64,000 nt of DNA, from the NCBI GenBank assembly GCA_014359765.1, contig JACIYT010000008.1:40222-104221 (forward strand), written 5' to 3'. Numbering within the stretch: the first letter of the stretch is position 1; each line of letters starts with the position of its first letter. This DNA is from Roseovarius sp. GTDB taxonomy: Bacteria; Pseudomonadota; Alphaproteobacteria; Rhodobacterales; Rhodobacteraceae. Both the position numbers and the translations under genes were made by a program. Shown here one piece after another: positions 17,621 to 25,997 of the stretch. The notes below the pieces were generated by a model. That model saw only the letters and a program-made list of their open reading frames with translations, did no database searches and had not been told where the DNA came from.

Positions 17621-18793
17621 ATGAAGAACGGACGCGATCCGGTGATCGTCGGGCTGGCCGATGCGCCCCTCGAGGACGGGAAATTCGTCACCAGGGCCTC
17701 GGTCCTGGGACATGCCGCCCTCGTCGCCAAGGCCGCCGTCGAGGAGGCGGGTCTGACGCTGGACGATGTGGATGGCCTGCTGACCGCCGGCATGTGGGGG
17801 GTGCCGGGGCCCGGACAGCTCGCGACGGTGACGCTGGGCGAATATCTCGGCATCATGCCGAGCTTCGTGGACGGCACCAATATCGGCGGTTCGGCCTTCG
17901 AGGCCCATGTCGCCCATGCCGCCATGGCGCTGCGCGAGGGCTATTGCGAGGTGGCCCTGATCGTTTACAGCTCGGACCAGAAATCGCTGCGCAGCCGCAA
18001 TCTCGGCGGCCGCCCCTCGGTCCTCTCGATGCAGCACGAGACCCCCTACGGGATGCCGACCCCCGTGGGCGGCTACGCGATGGCGGCACAACGGCACATG
18101 CACGAATTCGGCACCACCTCCGAGAATCTGGCCGAAATCGCCGTCGCCACCCGGAAATGGGCACAGCTGAACCCGGCAGCCACGCGGCGCGATCCGCTCT
18201 CCGTCGAGGACGTGCTGTCGAGCACGATGATCTCCGAACCGCTGCACCTTCTCGACTGCTGCCTCGTCACCGACGGGGCGGGCGCGATCGTCATGACCAC
18301 GGCGGAACGGGCAAGGGACCTCCGGACCCGGCCGATCGCCGTCAAGGGCCATGGCGAGGCGCATACCCACTGGGCGATCGGCGAGATGCCCGACCTTGCC
18401 CGCCTGCTGCCGGCGCAGAAGGCCGGCGAAAAGGCGATGAAGATGGCCGGGCTGCGCCATTCGGATATCGACGTGGTCGAGATCTACGACAGTTTCACCA
18501 TCACGGTCCTGCTGACGCTCGAGGCGCTGGGCTTCTGCGGGATCGGCGAGGGGGGGGATTTCGTCTCGGGCCAGCGCACGGCGCCCGGCGGCGCCTTTCC
18601 CATGAACACCAATGGCGGCGGCCTGTCGGCGCTGCATCCGGGCATGTACGGGATTTTCCTGCTGATCGAGGCCACCCGGCAGCTGCGCGGCGATTGCGGC
18701 GCGCGGCAGGTCGAGGGCGCCGAGACCGCGCTGGTGCATGGCACGGGGGGCACGCTGTCCTCCGGCGCGACCGTGATCTTGCAGAAGGACTGA
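17621..18793 (+). CDS. Thiolase-superfamily protein lacking the nucleophilic cysteine (possible retro-aldolase)
   Basis: A 390-residue lipid-transfer/thiolase-like protein. It has the overall SCP2-thiolase pattern, with EIYDSFTITVLLTLEALGFC (Tyr289) and the C-terminal HGTGGTLSSGATVIL (His373). Where thiolases carry the acyl-accepting cysteine (N-N-x-C-A-S-G) this protein reads VDGTNIGGSAFEAH (residues 83-96), with no cysteine, and the second catalytic cysteine is also absent. The closest functional precedent is Ltp2, which together with a DUF35 protein cleaves a tertiary beta-hydroxyacyl-CoA by a retro-aldol reaction in steroid degradation. The DUF35 gene lies 4 bases downstream, which supports that reading. 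The exact reaction is an inference. Confidence 0.9.
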   Translation: MKNGRDPVIVGLADAPLEDGKFVTRASVLGHAALVAKAAVEEAGLTLDDVDGLLTAGMWGVPGPGQLATVTLGEYLGIMPSFVDGTNIGGSAFEAHVAHAAMALREGYCEVALIVYSSDQKSLRSRNLGGRPSVLSMQHETPYGMPTPVGGYAMAAQRHMHEFGTTSENLAEIAVATRKWAQLNPAATRRDPLSVEDVLSSTMISEPLHLLDCCLVTDGAGAIVMTTAERARDLRTRPIAVKGHGEAHTHWAIGEMPDLARLLPAQKAGEKAMKMAGLRHSDIDVVEIYDSFTITVLLTLEALGFCGIGEGGDFVSGQRTAPGGAFPMNTNGGGLSALHPGMYGIFLLIEATRQLRGDCGARQVEGAETALVHGTGGTLSSGATVILQKD

Positions 18794-18797
18794 ACCG

Positions 18798-19202
18798 ATG
18801 AGCACTGAGAAACCGCTTCCGGTGATCGACCACGACAGCGCTCCCTACTGGGAGGCGGCGCGCGACGGCCGCCTCGACATCCCGCTCTGCGGGGATTGCG
18901 GGCGCCATCATTTCTACCCGCGCGCGATCTGCCCGCATTGCCATTCCGACAGGCTGCGCTTCGACACGGTCAGCGGCCGCGGCACGGTGCATACCTTTAC
19001 CGTGGCCCGGCGCCCGGCGGGCCCCGCCTTTGCCGAGGATGTGCCCTATGTGGTCGCGCTGATCGAGCTGGCGGAAGGCCCCCGGATGATGAGCCGGATC
19101 GTGACCGACGACCCCGGAAAGGTGCGCATCGGCGCCCCCGTGGAGGTGACCTTCGTCAAGGCCTCGGAGGAGATCACCTTTCCGTTTTTCAGGCTGGCGT
19201 GA
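18798..19202 (+). CDS. DUF35 zinc-ribbon/OB-fold partner protein
   Basis: A 134-residue protein with an N-terminal rubredoxin-like zinc ribbon (Cys31-x2-Cys34 and Cys45-x2-Cys48, CGDC and CPHC) and a C-terminal OB fold (RGTVHTFTVARRP, VPYVVALIELAEGPRMMSRIV). DUF35 proteins bind thiolase-like enzymes and are thought to present or channel the acyl-CoA; ChsH2 of mycobacteria is the best-studied relative. AAGGA lies 8 bases before the ATG. It ends the plus-strand operon and is followed by a strong hairpin. The four bases separating it from the thiolase-like gene make a physical complex likely. Confidence 0.92.
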   Translation: MSTEKPLPVIDHDSAPYWEAARDGRLDIPLCGDCGRHHFYPRAICPHCHSDRLRFDTVSGRGTVHTFTVARRPAGPAFAEDVPYVVALIELAEGPRMMSRIVTDDPGKVRIGAPVEVTFVKASEEITFPFFRLA

Positions 19203-19241
19203 CGGCGGACAGCGCCGGGCCATCCTGTTTCACGTCGATGC

Positions 19242-19275
19242 AAGGGGCCGCCGCGGGCAATCCGCGGCGGCCCTT
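19242..19275. terminator. Strong bidirectional hairpin between convergent operons
   Basis: A 12-bp perfect core stem (GGGCCGCCGCGG with CCGCGGCGGCCC), lengthened by AA/TT pairs with one bulged G, and a 5-base loop. It lies between the DUF35 stop and the stop of the TRAP permease on the other strand and probably ends both transcripts. Confidence 0.7.
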
Positions 19276-19294
19276 CGCGTGACCCGGCCGGGCA

Positions 19295-21250
19295 TCAGCG
19301 CGAGGGAATTCCCTGCGGCTCTGCGCGCAGAAGCCGCCAGGCCAGAAGCCCGAGCAGCGCCACCCCGCCGATGATGTCAGCCATCGGCGCGGCGTAGAAC
19401 AGGACCGCGGCCGCGGCGAGGAACAGCCCCCGGCCGACGAACGAGAGCCTGCCCCGGAACCAGCCGGTCAGCCCGACGCTCACCGCAAACACCGCCGCCG
19501 AGGCGATGCCGAGGTCGTGGATGACCGCCCCCGCCCCGCCCTGCGCCAGGATCCCCGGCCGAAACACGAACAGGAACGGCACCACATAGACCGCCCCGGC
19601 CAGCATCAGCGCGCGGCCCGCCACCTTCCAGAAATTGGCGCCCGCCAGCGCCGCCGCCGCATAGACGCTGGCACAGACCGGCGGCGTGATCGCCGACAGG
19701 ATCGCGTAGTAGAAGACGAACAGATGCGCCGTCATCTCCGGCAGCCCGAGCCGCACGAGGCTCGGCGCGGCAATCGCCGCCGCGAGAACATAGGAAGCGG
19801 TGGTCGGCACATCCATGCCGAGCACGATCGCCAGCACCGCTGCCAGCAGCAGCGCCACGATCAGCCCCTGCCCCGAGACGGAAAACAGCAGGTTCGATAT
19901 CTTCACGCCCGCGCCCGTGGCGGTCAGGACCTTGACGACAATGGCGGCGCAGGCCAGCAGCGCGGCGATCATCACCAGCGCGCGCCCGGCCTCGACCATC
20001 CCGTCGAACACGTCACGCGCCACCCCGACCCAGCAGGCCGCCAGGCCCTGCGCCCGGGTCTCGCGGGCGAACGGTCGGACCACGAGGCACGCGAGGATCA
20101 GCGCGATGATCGCCGCAGCCCCGGCAAAGCTCGGCGTGTAGCCATCAAACAGGAAATAGATCAGCGTGCCGATCGGCACGAACAGCGGGATCGACTTGTC
20201 CGGCGCGAGGAAATCCGCCGGCCCCGGCATCTCGCTGCGCGGTGTCGGTTGCAGCCCCGCCCTGCGCGCATAGAGATCCACCCCCAGCCAGACGGCGAGA
20301 TAATAGAGAAACGCCGGGCCGATCGCGGCAATGGCGATCTGGGTGTAGGGGACGTTGAGGAACTCGGCCATGATGAAGGCGGCCGCGCCCATGATCGGCG
20401 GGGTGAGTTGCCCCGCCGAAGAGGCGACCGCCTCGACCGCGCCGGCAAAGGCGGGCGGATAGCGCAGCCGCTTCATCGTCGGAATGGTGATCGATCCCGT
20501 CGCCATGACATTGGCCACCGCCGATCCGGTGACCGTCCCGAACATCGCCGAGGAAAGCGCGCAGACCTTCGCCGGCCCGCCAAAGCTGCGCCCGGCGATC
20601 CAGGTGGCCATTTTCATGAACACGTCGGTCGCCCCCGTGGACAGCAGAAGCGCCCCGAACAGCACATAGATGACGATGACCCGCGCCCCGATATCGGCGA
20701 GATAGCCGAAGATGCCGGTGGTGGAGCTGTAGAAGGTCTCGACCGCGGTGCGGGCCGAGACGCGCGGAGGGCGCCAGTTGCCGTCGATCAGGTCGTAACC
20801 GAAGTAGAAATAGATCACCGTGAACAGCGCCAGCAAGGGCAGGAACCAGCCGATCACCCGCCGCGCCGCCTCGAGCGTCAGCAGCACGGCGAGCAGGCCC
20901 GCAGCCTTGTCGAGCGGCCCGTAGCGAACCATGATATCGGCAAAGCGGTCCCGGTTCACGATCACGTAGAGGCAGACGCCAAAGGCCAGCAGCCCGAGCG
21001 CGATGTCGATGGCCAGTTCGGCGCTGCTGCGCCGACCGGTCCGCGACGCGCGCGCGGCATAGAGGAAAAAGGCACCGCCGATGCCGAAGCCCACGAAGAT
21101 CGGGCGCTGCACCAGCGGATCGAACTGCCCGAACAAGGCCGTGTAGAAATGCAGCGCGACGAAGGCCGCGAACAGCACCTTGAGCGCCAGCGCGCCGCGC
21201 GGCTCCCGCAGCGGGGTCTCGCCCGCACGCCTCATCTCGCCCGAAGTCAT
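19295..21250 (-). CDS. Fused TRAP transporter permease (TAXI type, DctQM fusion)
   Basis: A 651-residue membrane protein. The N-terminal third has four to five helices (small-subunit part) and the rest carries the DctM-like helices, with the signature GGPAKVCALSSAMFGTVTGS, the segment SAGQLTPPIMGAAAFIMAEF, and DVPTTASYVLAAAIAAPSL. Such fused permeases work with TAXI-type binding proteins, and one is encoded directly upstream. The ATG at 21250 has GGAGG 7 bases before it, which is better than the GTG three bases earlier. Likely imports a carboxylate feeding the CoA pathway around it; the ligand is unknown. Confidence 0.93.
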   Translation of the reverse strand: MTSGEMRRAGETPLREPRGALALKVLFAAFVALHFYTALFGQFDPLVQRPIFVGFGIGGAFFLYAARASRTGRRSSAELAIDIALGLLAFGVCLYVIVNRDRFADIMVRYGPLDKAAGLLAVLLTLEAARRVIGWFLPLLALFTVIYFYFGYDLIDGNWRPPRVSARTAVETFYSSTTGIFGYLADIGARVIVIYVLFGALLLSTGATDVFMKMATWIAGRSFGGPAKVCALSSAMFGTVTGSAVANVMATGSITIPTMKRLRYPPAFAGAVEAVASSAGQLTPPIMGAAAFIMAEFLNVPYTQIAIAAIGPAFLYYLAVWLGVDLYARRAGLQPTPRSEMPGPADFLAPDKSIPLFVPIGTLIYFLFDGYTPSFAGAAAIIALILACLVVRPFARETRAQGLAACWVGVARDVFDGMVEAGRALVMIAALLACAAIVVKVLTATGAGVKISNLLFSVSGQGLIVALLLAAVLAIVLGMDVPTTASYVLAAAIAAPSLVRLGLPEMTAHLFVFYYAILSAITPPVCASVYAAAALAGANFWKVAGRALMLAGAVYVVPFLFVFRPGILAQGGAGAVIHDLGIASAAVFAVSVGLTGWFRGRLSFVGRGLFLAAAAVLFYAAPMADIIGGVALLGLLAWRLLRAEPQGIPSR

Positions 21251-21272
21251 CACCTCTCCTCCATGAAAGGCA

Positions 21273-21289
21273 GGGCGCGCGACGCGCCC
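21273..21289. promoter_or_regulatory. Intercistronic hairpin between TAXI binding protein and permease
   Basis: GGGCGCG and CGCGCCC form a perfect 7-bp stem with a CGA loop in the 93-base gap; a second 6-bp stem (CCGGCC/GGCCGG) lies beside it. Hairpins here commonly protect the upstream binding-protein message and lower permease expression. Confidence 0.4.
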
Positions 21290-21343
21290 CGCCCGGCCGG
21301 TCCCGAAGGCCGGCCCCGATCAAGTGGTCGTCGCCGGCCCGGC

Positions 21344-22315
21344 TCAGCTGCCGGCGGCCTCCTTCCAGTAGCGCACCGCGCCGGGGTGATAGGGGATCCC
21401 GGCCTCGATCGTCGCAAGGGCGTCGGCGGCGATGTCGTAATCCGCCAGTTGCGGCCAGGCCTCGATCAGCAGGTCCATGTGCTGATGGATGCTGCGGGCG
21501 ACGCCATAGGCGGTCTCGTCATCCATCACGCCGGTGCGGGTGAGAAAGAAGACATCGAGGCGCGGCACCAGGATCGCCTCCGAGCCGGGGATCAGCCCTT
21601 CGGGCAGCGTCGTGAAGGCCACCCCCTCCATCGCCTCCGTGGCCGCGGCCGCCTGTTCCTCGGTGAACCCGAGCAGGCGCATCGGGGTGGTCGCCATCAG
21701 TTCCTGAAGGGTCGCGTCCACCGAATTCGACGCGCCATACTTGCTGTAGCCGATGATCTGGCGGTTCTTGATGCCCTCGACCGCGTCACCGACGGAGCCA
21801 TGCACCAGATCAGCCTTGATGTCGAACATCGACAGCACATTGGTCGTCAGCGTTTCGGCGGAGGAGCCGCGGATGCCGGGATTGAATTTCCTGCCGTCCA
21901 GCTCTTCGAGCGTCGTCACACCCGAATCTTCAGTCACGGCGATCAGCAGCACCGAGGCGCTGTAGGGATAGAGCGCGACCAGATCGGGAACGGCATTGCC
22001 GTCGAACTTGTCGGCCCCGTTGCGCGCCGCGATCAGGATGTCGGTGGTCGCAAGCCCGAGGTCGATTTCCCCACGCGCGAGGCGCAGCACATTGTCCACG
22101 CTGGCCCCGGTCTCGATCACGTTGACGGTCGTGCCTTCCATGCCGGTCTCGATGGCCTTGCTCATCGCCACCGAGATGGTGAAATGGCTCGATGTGGGGC
22201 TCGTCGTGCCCATGGTCAGGTCCTTTGCCGACACCGCCGCGCCCATGCCCATGGCGGCGAGGGCCGCAACGGCGCTCAGCGCCGCCCGGTATCCGGTCCA
22301 CTTGCGTTCGAACAT
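21344..22315 (-). CDS. TAXI-family TRAP substrate-binding protein
   Basis: Periplasmic binding protein of 323 residues with a Sec signal peptide (MFERKWTGYRAALSAVAALA, cleavage likely after AVSA). The mature part starts with the TAXI pattern LTMGTTSPTSSHFTISVAMSKAIE and has NVIETGASVDNVLRLARGEIDLGLA and the conserved C-terminal HPGAVRYWKE. GGGAGG lies 7 bases before the ATG. It works with the fused permease directly downstream. Preceded in the same run by an IpdAB-like CoA-transferase, so transport and activation appear coexpressed. Confidence 0.93.
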   Translation of the reverse strand: MFERKWTGYRAALSAVAALAAMGMGAAVSAKDLTMGTTSPTSSHFTISVAMSKAIETGMEGTTVNVIETGASVDNVLRLARGEIDLGLATTDILIAARNGADKFDGNAVPDLVALYPYSASVLLIAVTEDSGVTTLEELDGRKFNPGIRGSSAETLTTNVLSMFDIKADLVHGSVGDAVEGIKNRQIIGYSKYGASNSVDATLQELMATTPMRLLGFTEEQAAAATEAMEGVAFTTLPEGLIPGSEAILVPRLDVFFLTRTGVMDDETAYGVARSIHQHMDLLIEAWPQLADYDIAADALATIEAGIPYHPGAVRYWKEAAGS

Positions 22316-22374
22316 GTCATCCTCCCTGTTTGCTGTTCATTGGTCTTCTCATTGGTCCTCGTTCCCGGCCACGA

Positions 22375-23142
22375 TCAGGCGCGCAGGGCGCCGGTCGTGT
22401 CGATCCGCTCCCGCAGGATGCGCAGTTCCGCATCCGTGGGGGGCGCTGTCTGCGGCACCTCGCCGGTGATCGCCAGATCGAAGCCGGTGTGCCGCTGGAC
22501 CTCTGCGGCGCCATGGCCCGCGTGGACCGATTTCAGCCGCATCCGCAAGGTGACCGGGTCGAAATCGAGGACCGCGCGCGGCGTCACGACGAGCCGCGGC
22601 CCTTCCCGCACCAGGCCGGCGGCGCGCTTTGCCTCGGGGCCGGACAGGTGCCCCGGAATGGTGATGAAATCCACCTTCTCCACGAAATTCCGGGCGGAAT
22701 GGTGGGTGGGGCAGATGTAGAATCGCGTCGATGTGTGACAGTAGGACAGGTTCGCGGCCCCCGGCCCCCGCATCCCCGGCGCGTGCAGCGTCCCGCCGAC
22801 ATGATGGAGGTTGATGTTGCCGAATGCGTCGTGCTGCAACCCGCTGTGAAAGAAGAAATCGAGGCCGTGATGGCTGTGGCCGAAAAGCTCGATGAAGGTC
22901 TCGGCAGCCTCGCAGCGGCCAAGCGCGCGATCGTCGAGCATCGACGCAAAGAGCCGCCCGGGCCGCGGATTGAAGAACATCTCGCCGCCGATCGTCAGGT
23001 TCGGCGCGTGCATCTCGCGCGCCAGCATGATCGCGGCCATCGGGACCAGCGCCGCGGCCCCCGCCGCGCCCAGCTCGCCATCGGCGAGATCGCGCGCCAG
23101 CACCACGACCATCTGCTCGAGAGGAGAGACCGCGCCGCTCAT
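22375..23142 (-). CDS. CoA-transferase family I, beta subunit (IpdB-like)
   Basis: A 255-residue protein of the glutaconate/3-oxoacid CoA-transferase superfamily, most like the IpdB branch, which in actinobacteria and some proteobacteria acts as a ring-opening hydrolase in steroid C/D ring breakdown. Visible segments include NLTIGGEMFFNPRP, FFFHSGLQHDAFGNINLHHVGG, and NFVEKVDFITIPGH near the middle. The start overlaps the alpha-subunit stop by four bases. The standard beta-subunit Glu motif (S-E-N-G) is not evident, as in IpdB. Assignment to the superfamily is firm; the IpdB-like reaction is an inference from overall pattern and neighbours. Confidence 0.85.
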   Translation of the reverse strand: MSGAVSPLEQMVVVLARDLADGELGAAGAAALVPMAAIMLAREMHAPNLTIGGEMFFNPRPGRLFASMLDDRALGRCEAAETFIELFGHSHHGLDFFFHSGLQHDAFGNINLHHVGGTLHAPGMRGPGAANLSYCHTSTRFYICPTHHSARNFVEKVDFITIPGHLSGPEAKRAAGLVREGPRLVVTPRAVLDFDPVTLRMRLKSVHAGHGAAEVQRHTGFDLAITGEVPQTAPPTDAELRILRERIDTTGALRA

Positions 23143-24077
23143 CGCGCCCGCGCCTGCGCTTCGAGGCGGGCGAGGCGGGCGGCCCCGCCAATCGCCGCGA
23201 GATAGTCATCCTGGCCTTTGGGCCCGGTCACATGCCGCGCGATATAGGCCGCCAGCCCCCCGCCGTCGCCGGCGCGCGCGGCATCGCCCAGATCGGCATA
23301 GGCGTCGATATGCTCCTCATCCATCGCGTAATGCGGAAAGCTGGCGGTCGGATGCGCGCCAAAGGGCACCTCGACCACCGCATCGACATAATGGGACGGC
23401 ACGCTGACCCGCGTCGGATCGTCGAGAATGACATCGTCCGGCACGATCCGGTCCACGCTCGCGATCACCAGATCGGACGCGCGCGCCATCAGCTGATCGG
23501 CATAGACCATGGTGCTGAGATGGCGCAGATTTCCCCAGCGATCGGCCTCCTGCGCGTGCAGGAATGTGACGCGGGGGCGGATCGGGCCGACCGCGTGAAT
23601 ACGGCGCCCGGTGAACGGGCAGTCGATCTCGCGCAGGAGGGGATTGTGGCGCAGCACGTCGGAGCCGCGCAGCGCATCGATCGGCTGGAACGGCACACCG
23701 TGGGCCGCGGCCATGAGCCCGCCCACGACGGTCAGCGCATCGAGGGCATGGGCCGTCACCTGCCCCGACTCGACGGCGCTGCGGAAATTCGGGCAGAGAC
23801 GGTTCTCCAGCGTGACGCCGGGAATGAACACCTCCGCAACCGCCCCCGCCGCGATCATCAGATCGACATCATAGCCCGCGCCAGGCGAGGAATAGAGATG
23901 CAGGCCGCGCCCCCCCGCCGCGAGCAGAGCGCGCACGAGCGCGACCGGCCGGCCCTGCTTGAACAGGCCGCCGAGGCAGAGCTCGGGGCGCTCCTGAAGG
24001 GCGTCCCGCGCGAGGATCGCGGCCTGTTCAAGCCCCGTGACCTTGCTGCGGCGCCCGGGTGTCATATGGCCATCCAT
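23139..24077 (-). CDS. CoA-transferase family I, alpha subunit (IpdA-like)
   Basis: A 312-residue partner of the beta subunit. It has GLEQAAILARDAL, LCLGGLFKQGRPVALVRALLAAG, the aligned AGYDVDLMIAAGAVAEVFIPGV, and PRVTFLHAQEADRWGNLRH, all typical of the alpha fold. Two in-frame ATGs (24077 and 24065) are possible; 24077 has AAGG a few bases upstream and was chosen. A 12-bp palindrome lies about 93 bases upstream. The gene probably belongs to the run permease-ipdA-ipdB-TAXI-TRAP. Longer open frame upstream overlaps the permease gene in another frame and is not coding. Confidence 0.85.
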   Translation of the reverse strand: MDGHMTPGRRSKVTGLEQAAILARDALQERPELCLGGLFKQGRPVALVRALLAAGGRGLHLYSSPGAGYDVDLMIAAGAVAEVFIPGVTLENRLCPNFRSAVESGQVTAHALDALTVVGGLMAAAHGVPFQPIDALRGSDVLRHNPLLREIDCPFTGRRIHAVGPIRPRVTFLHAQEADRWGNLRHLSTMVYADQLMARASDLVIASVDRIVPDDVILDDPTRVSVPSHYVDAVVEVPFGAHPTASFPHYAMDEEHIDAYADLGDAARAGDGGGLAAYIARHVTGPKGQDDYLAAIGGAARLARLEAQARAR

Positions 24078-24169
24078 CGAATGCCTTGCCGCCCCGTGAT
24101 TCCGGTTGCGCCAACCATAACGAAGGCCGCGCGCTTCGGCACTGTCCGGCAGCGGCCCGCCGGGATCGA

Positions 24170-24181
24170 GCACATATGTGC
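24170..24181. promoter_or_regulatory. Palindrome GCACATATGTGC, copy 1 (possible operator)
   Basis: A perfect 12-bp palindrome in the 146-base gap between the permease stop and the IpdA-like gene. The same 15 bases (GCACATATGTGCGAA) recur at 25863. Two copies flanking one operon suggest binding by one dimeric regulator, with the IclR protein at 8.2 kb as the nearest candidate. Confidence 0.5.
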
Positions 24182-24223
24182 GAATGCCCCCGGGGCAGGG
24201 TCTCGATGCGCCGTGCCGGACCT

Positions 24224-25651
24224 TCAGAGCAGCCCCGCGGCGACACCGCCGCCGACGATCAGCGCGACGAGCACGATATTGGCGATGCCGAAGAGCCCGT
24301 TCCAGCGCAGCCCGATCGTCGCCGGCCTCTCGCCGACGATGGCCGAGGCATAGACCACGGCGGTGATCGCGGGCCCCATGCAGATGATGCTGCTCCAGCC
24401 TCCGGCGAGCGCGAGCCCCAGGGCAAGCGGCGACAGGCCCTCGACGCCGACGCGGGTGACCACTTCGGCCAGCAGCACCACCGATATCATCGGGTGCACG
24501 CCAAGCAGCCCGGTCACGAAGACGCTGCCCACCAGCAGCAACACGGTCAGCACCGGGCGCGCGGCGATCCAGCCGAGATGGTCGGCGATCCATTCGACCG
24601 GGACCACCTCGAGCGCCACCAGGCCGATGAACCCCGCGGAGGCGATGACACTCATCTCGGTCGCATATCCCGGCGACTGGGCAACGAACTGGCGCGCCGT
24701 GGCGGCCAAGCCGCCGGACCCGCCCCGCAGATACGCCCAGAGCGCCGCATAGACCGGCACGACGCAGATCAGGACGGTCTGGAAGGTGACCGGCACGGCC
24801 TTGTCCAGCAGGATCACGCAGCCGCCCAGCACGGCGACATGGCCGGCAAAGATCAGGACGGCCCAGCGGCTCCAGCGTGGCAGATCCCCGGTCAGCGGCG
24901 GCGCCCGGCCCCGCGCCGAGGGCGGGCGCCACCATTCCAGCGTGTCGAACAGCCAGCCCAGCAGAAAGAGCACCCCGGCCAGCGCCATCCCGTAGGGCGC
25001 CAGCAGCGACCATTCCAGCCCCGGCACGGTGAGGATCATCAGGTTGAGGGCGATGCCGAAGGGCGTCCACAGCGCGATCGACGAGAAACCGCGCATACAG
25101 GCGCTCACCATGCGCCGCTTGCGCAGGGTATAGACGAAATCGTCCATTTCGTGCCGGTGGGCGTTGAGCCCCTTCATGATGACCTCGAGCATCAGGCCGA
25201 GGCCACCGAGATTCAGCAGCACGCCGAACAGGTGCCCCCCCGCCCCCAGCGAGGCATATCGGCGCGTGGGCGGTTGCAGCGTCAGGAACTCCCCCGCCAC
25301 CTCGACGACCCGATCCCGGGTGGCCGCGATTCGCAGGAAGGCCACCGCCGTCAGCAGCGCCGACAGAAAAACGACCCGCCCCGCCGCATCGACGAAAATG
25401 CGCCCCTCGACACCGTTGGCCAGCGCCAGAATCCCGGCGATGAACGACACGCCGAGGAGCACCCGGCCGACGCGGGCGATGCGGTGCCGGGCGATTACAA
25501 GATAGACCCCGAAAAGCGGCACCACCGCGACCGATGCGCCCCGGGCGCCGGAGACCCCCGCCACGATCGCCCCTGCGAGACAGCACAGCAGGCAGGCCGC
25601 GGGTATCAGGCCATGCATCCCGGAGCGATTCAGGGGAGCCATGGGCGACAT
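24224..25651 (-). CDS. Polytopic membrane protein, possible IT-superfamily permease
   Basis: A 475-residue protein with about eleven hydrophobic segments and no signal for another function. The C-terminal half, with GLLGVHPMISVVLLAEVVTR, LSPLALGLALAGGWSSIICM and GPAITAVVYASAIVGE, looks like the helix-hairpin pattern of ion-transporter superfamily carriers (citrate, DASS, GntP relatives), but I do not recognise a named family. A cytoplasmic stretch around residues 155-185 (NAHRHEMDDFVYTLRKRRM) is charged. It heads the minus-strand run containing the CoA-transferase and TAXI genes, so a carboxylate or product exporter role is plausible. The start at 25651 lacks a strong ribosome site; 25642 is an alternative. 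Confidence 0.8.
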   Translation of the reverse strand: MSPMAPLNRSGMHGLIPAACLLCCLAGAIVAGVSGARGASVAVVPLFGVYLVIARHRIARVGRVLLGVSFIAGILALANGVEGRIFVDAAGRVVFLSALLTAVAFLRIAATRDRVVEVAGEFLTLQPPTRRYASLGAGGHLFGVLLNLGGLGLMLEVIMKGLNAHRHEMDDFVYTLRKRRMVSACMRGFSSIALWTPFGIALNLMILTVPGLEWSLLAPYGMALAGVLFLLGWLFDTLEWWRPPSARGRAPPLTGDLPRWSRWAVLIFAGHVAVLGGCVILLDKAVPVTFQTVLICVVPVYAALWAYLRGGSGGLAATARQFVAQSPGYATEMSVIASAGFIGLVALEVVPVEWIADHLGWIAARPVLTVLLLVGSVFVTGLLGVHPMISVVLLAEVVTRVGVEGLSPLALGLALAGGWSSIICMGPAITAVVYASAIVGERPATIGLRWNGLFGIANIVLVALIVGGGVAAGLL

Positions 25652-25862
25652 CCGTCATCCGTCCCCGCGCCTGCGCCTGCGCCCCTGACTTCGCGACCCT
25701 TCACGCCGATGCCCTCAGCCACCATCCCTCTCCCCGGCGCCCCGACGCATTGCGCGACGGGATCAGTGCCCGGAACGGGCCTTGATGCCGGGGAAAGAAA
25801 GAAGAACTCGCCGCCACAGTGCCCGACAGGGGGCCGGATCACAATGCGAATATTCTTCTCCA

Positions 25863-25874
25863 GCACATATGTGC
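25863..25874. promoter_or_regulatory. Palindrome GCACATATGTGC, copy 2 (possible operator)
   Basis: Second perfect copy of the 12-bp palindrome, again followed by GAA. It lies 212 bases from the permease start and 234 bases from the dehydrogenase start in the divergent gap, and is identical over 15 bases to the copy at 24170. Confidence 0.5.
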
Positions 25875-25909
25875 GAAACGCACCCCCTCCGAATTGAGTG
25901 CCCCCGCGA

Positions 25910-25930
25910 CATGGGGCAAGCTGCCCCATG
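25910..25930. promoter_or_regulatory. Perfect 9-bp inverted repeat with 3-base centre
   Basis: CATGGGGCA and TGCCCCATG flank the centre AGC. No T tract follows on either strand and no gene ends here, so an operator is more likely than a terminator. Confidence 0.45.
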
Positions 25931-25973
25931 AGCGATGGTTGCGGCGATGAGCGATGATGGCATAGGTGATGAA

Positions 25974-25997
25974 ATACCTGGATACCTGGATACCTGC
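25974..25997. repeat. Three tandem 8-bp units ATACCTGG
   Basis: ATACCTGG, ATACCTGG, ATACCTGC in direct succession, about 110 bases before the dehydrogenase start. Could be repeated binding half-sites or simple slippage. Confidence 0.55.

Noticed and set aside
19517..22720. A 1067-codon plus-strand frame opposite the TRAP permease and TAXI genes
   Set aside because: His/Arg/Asp-rich low-complexity translation typical of antisense frames; the minus-strand products are unmistakable.
24078..25658. Extension of the IpdA-like gene upstream to 25658
   Set aside because: The extended part runs across the permease gene in another frame and shows no homology; the conserved domain starts at the chosen ATG.
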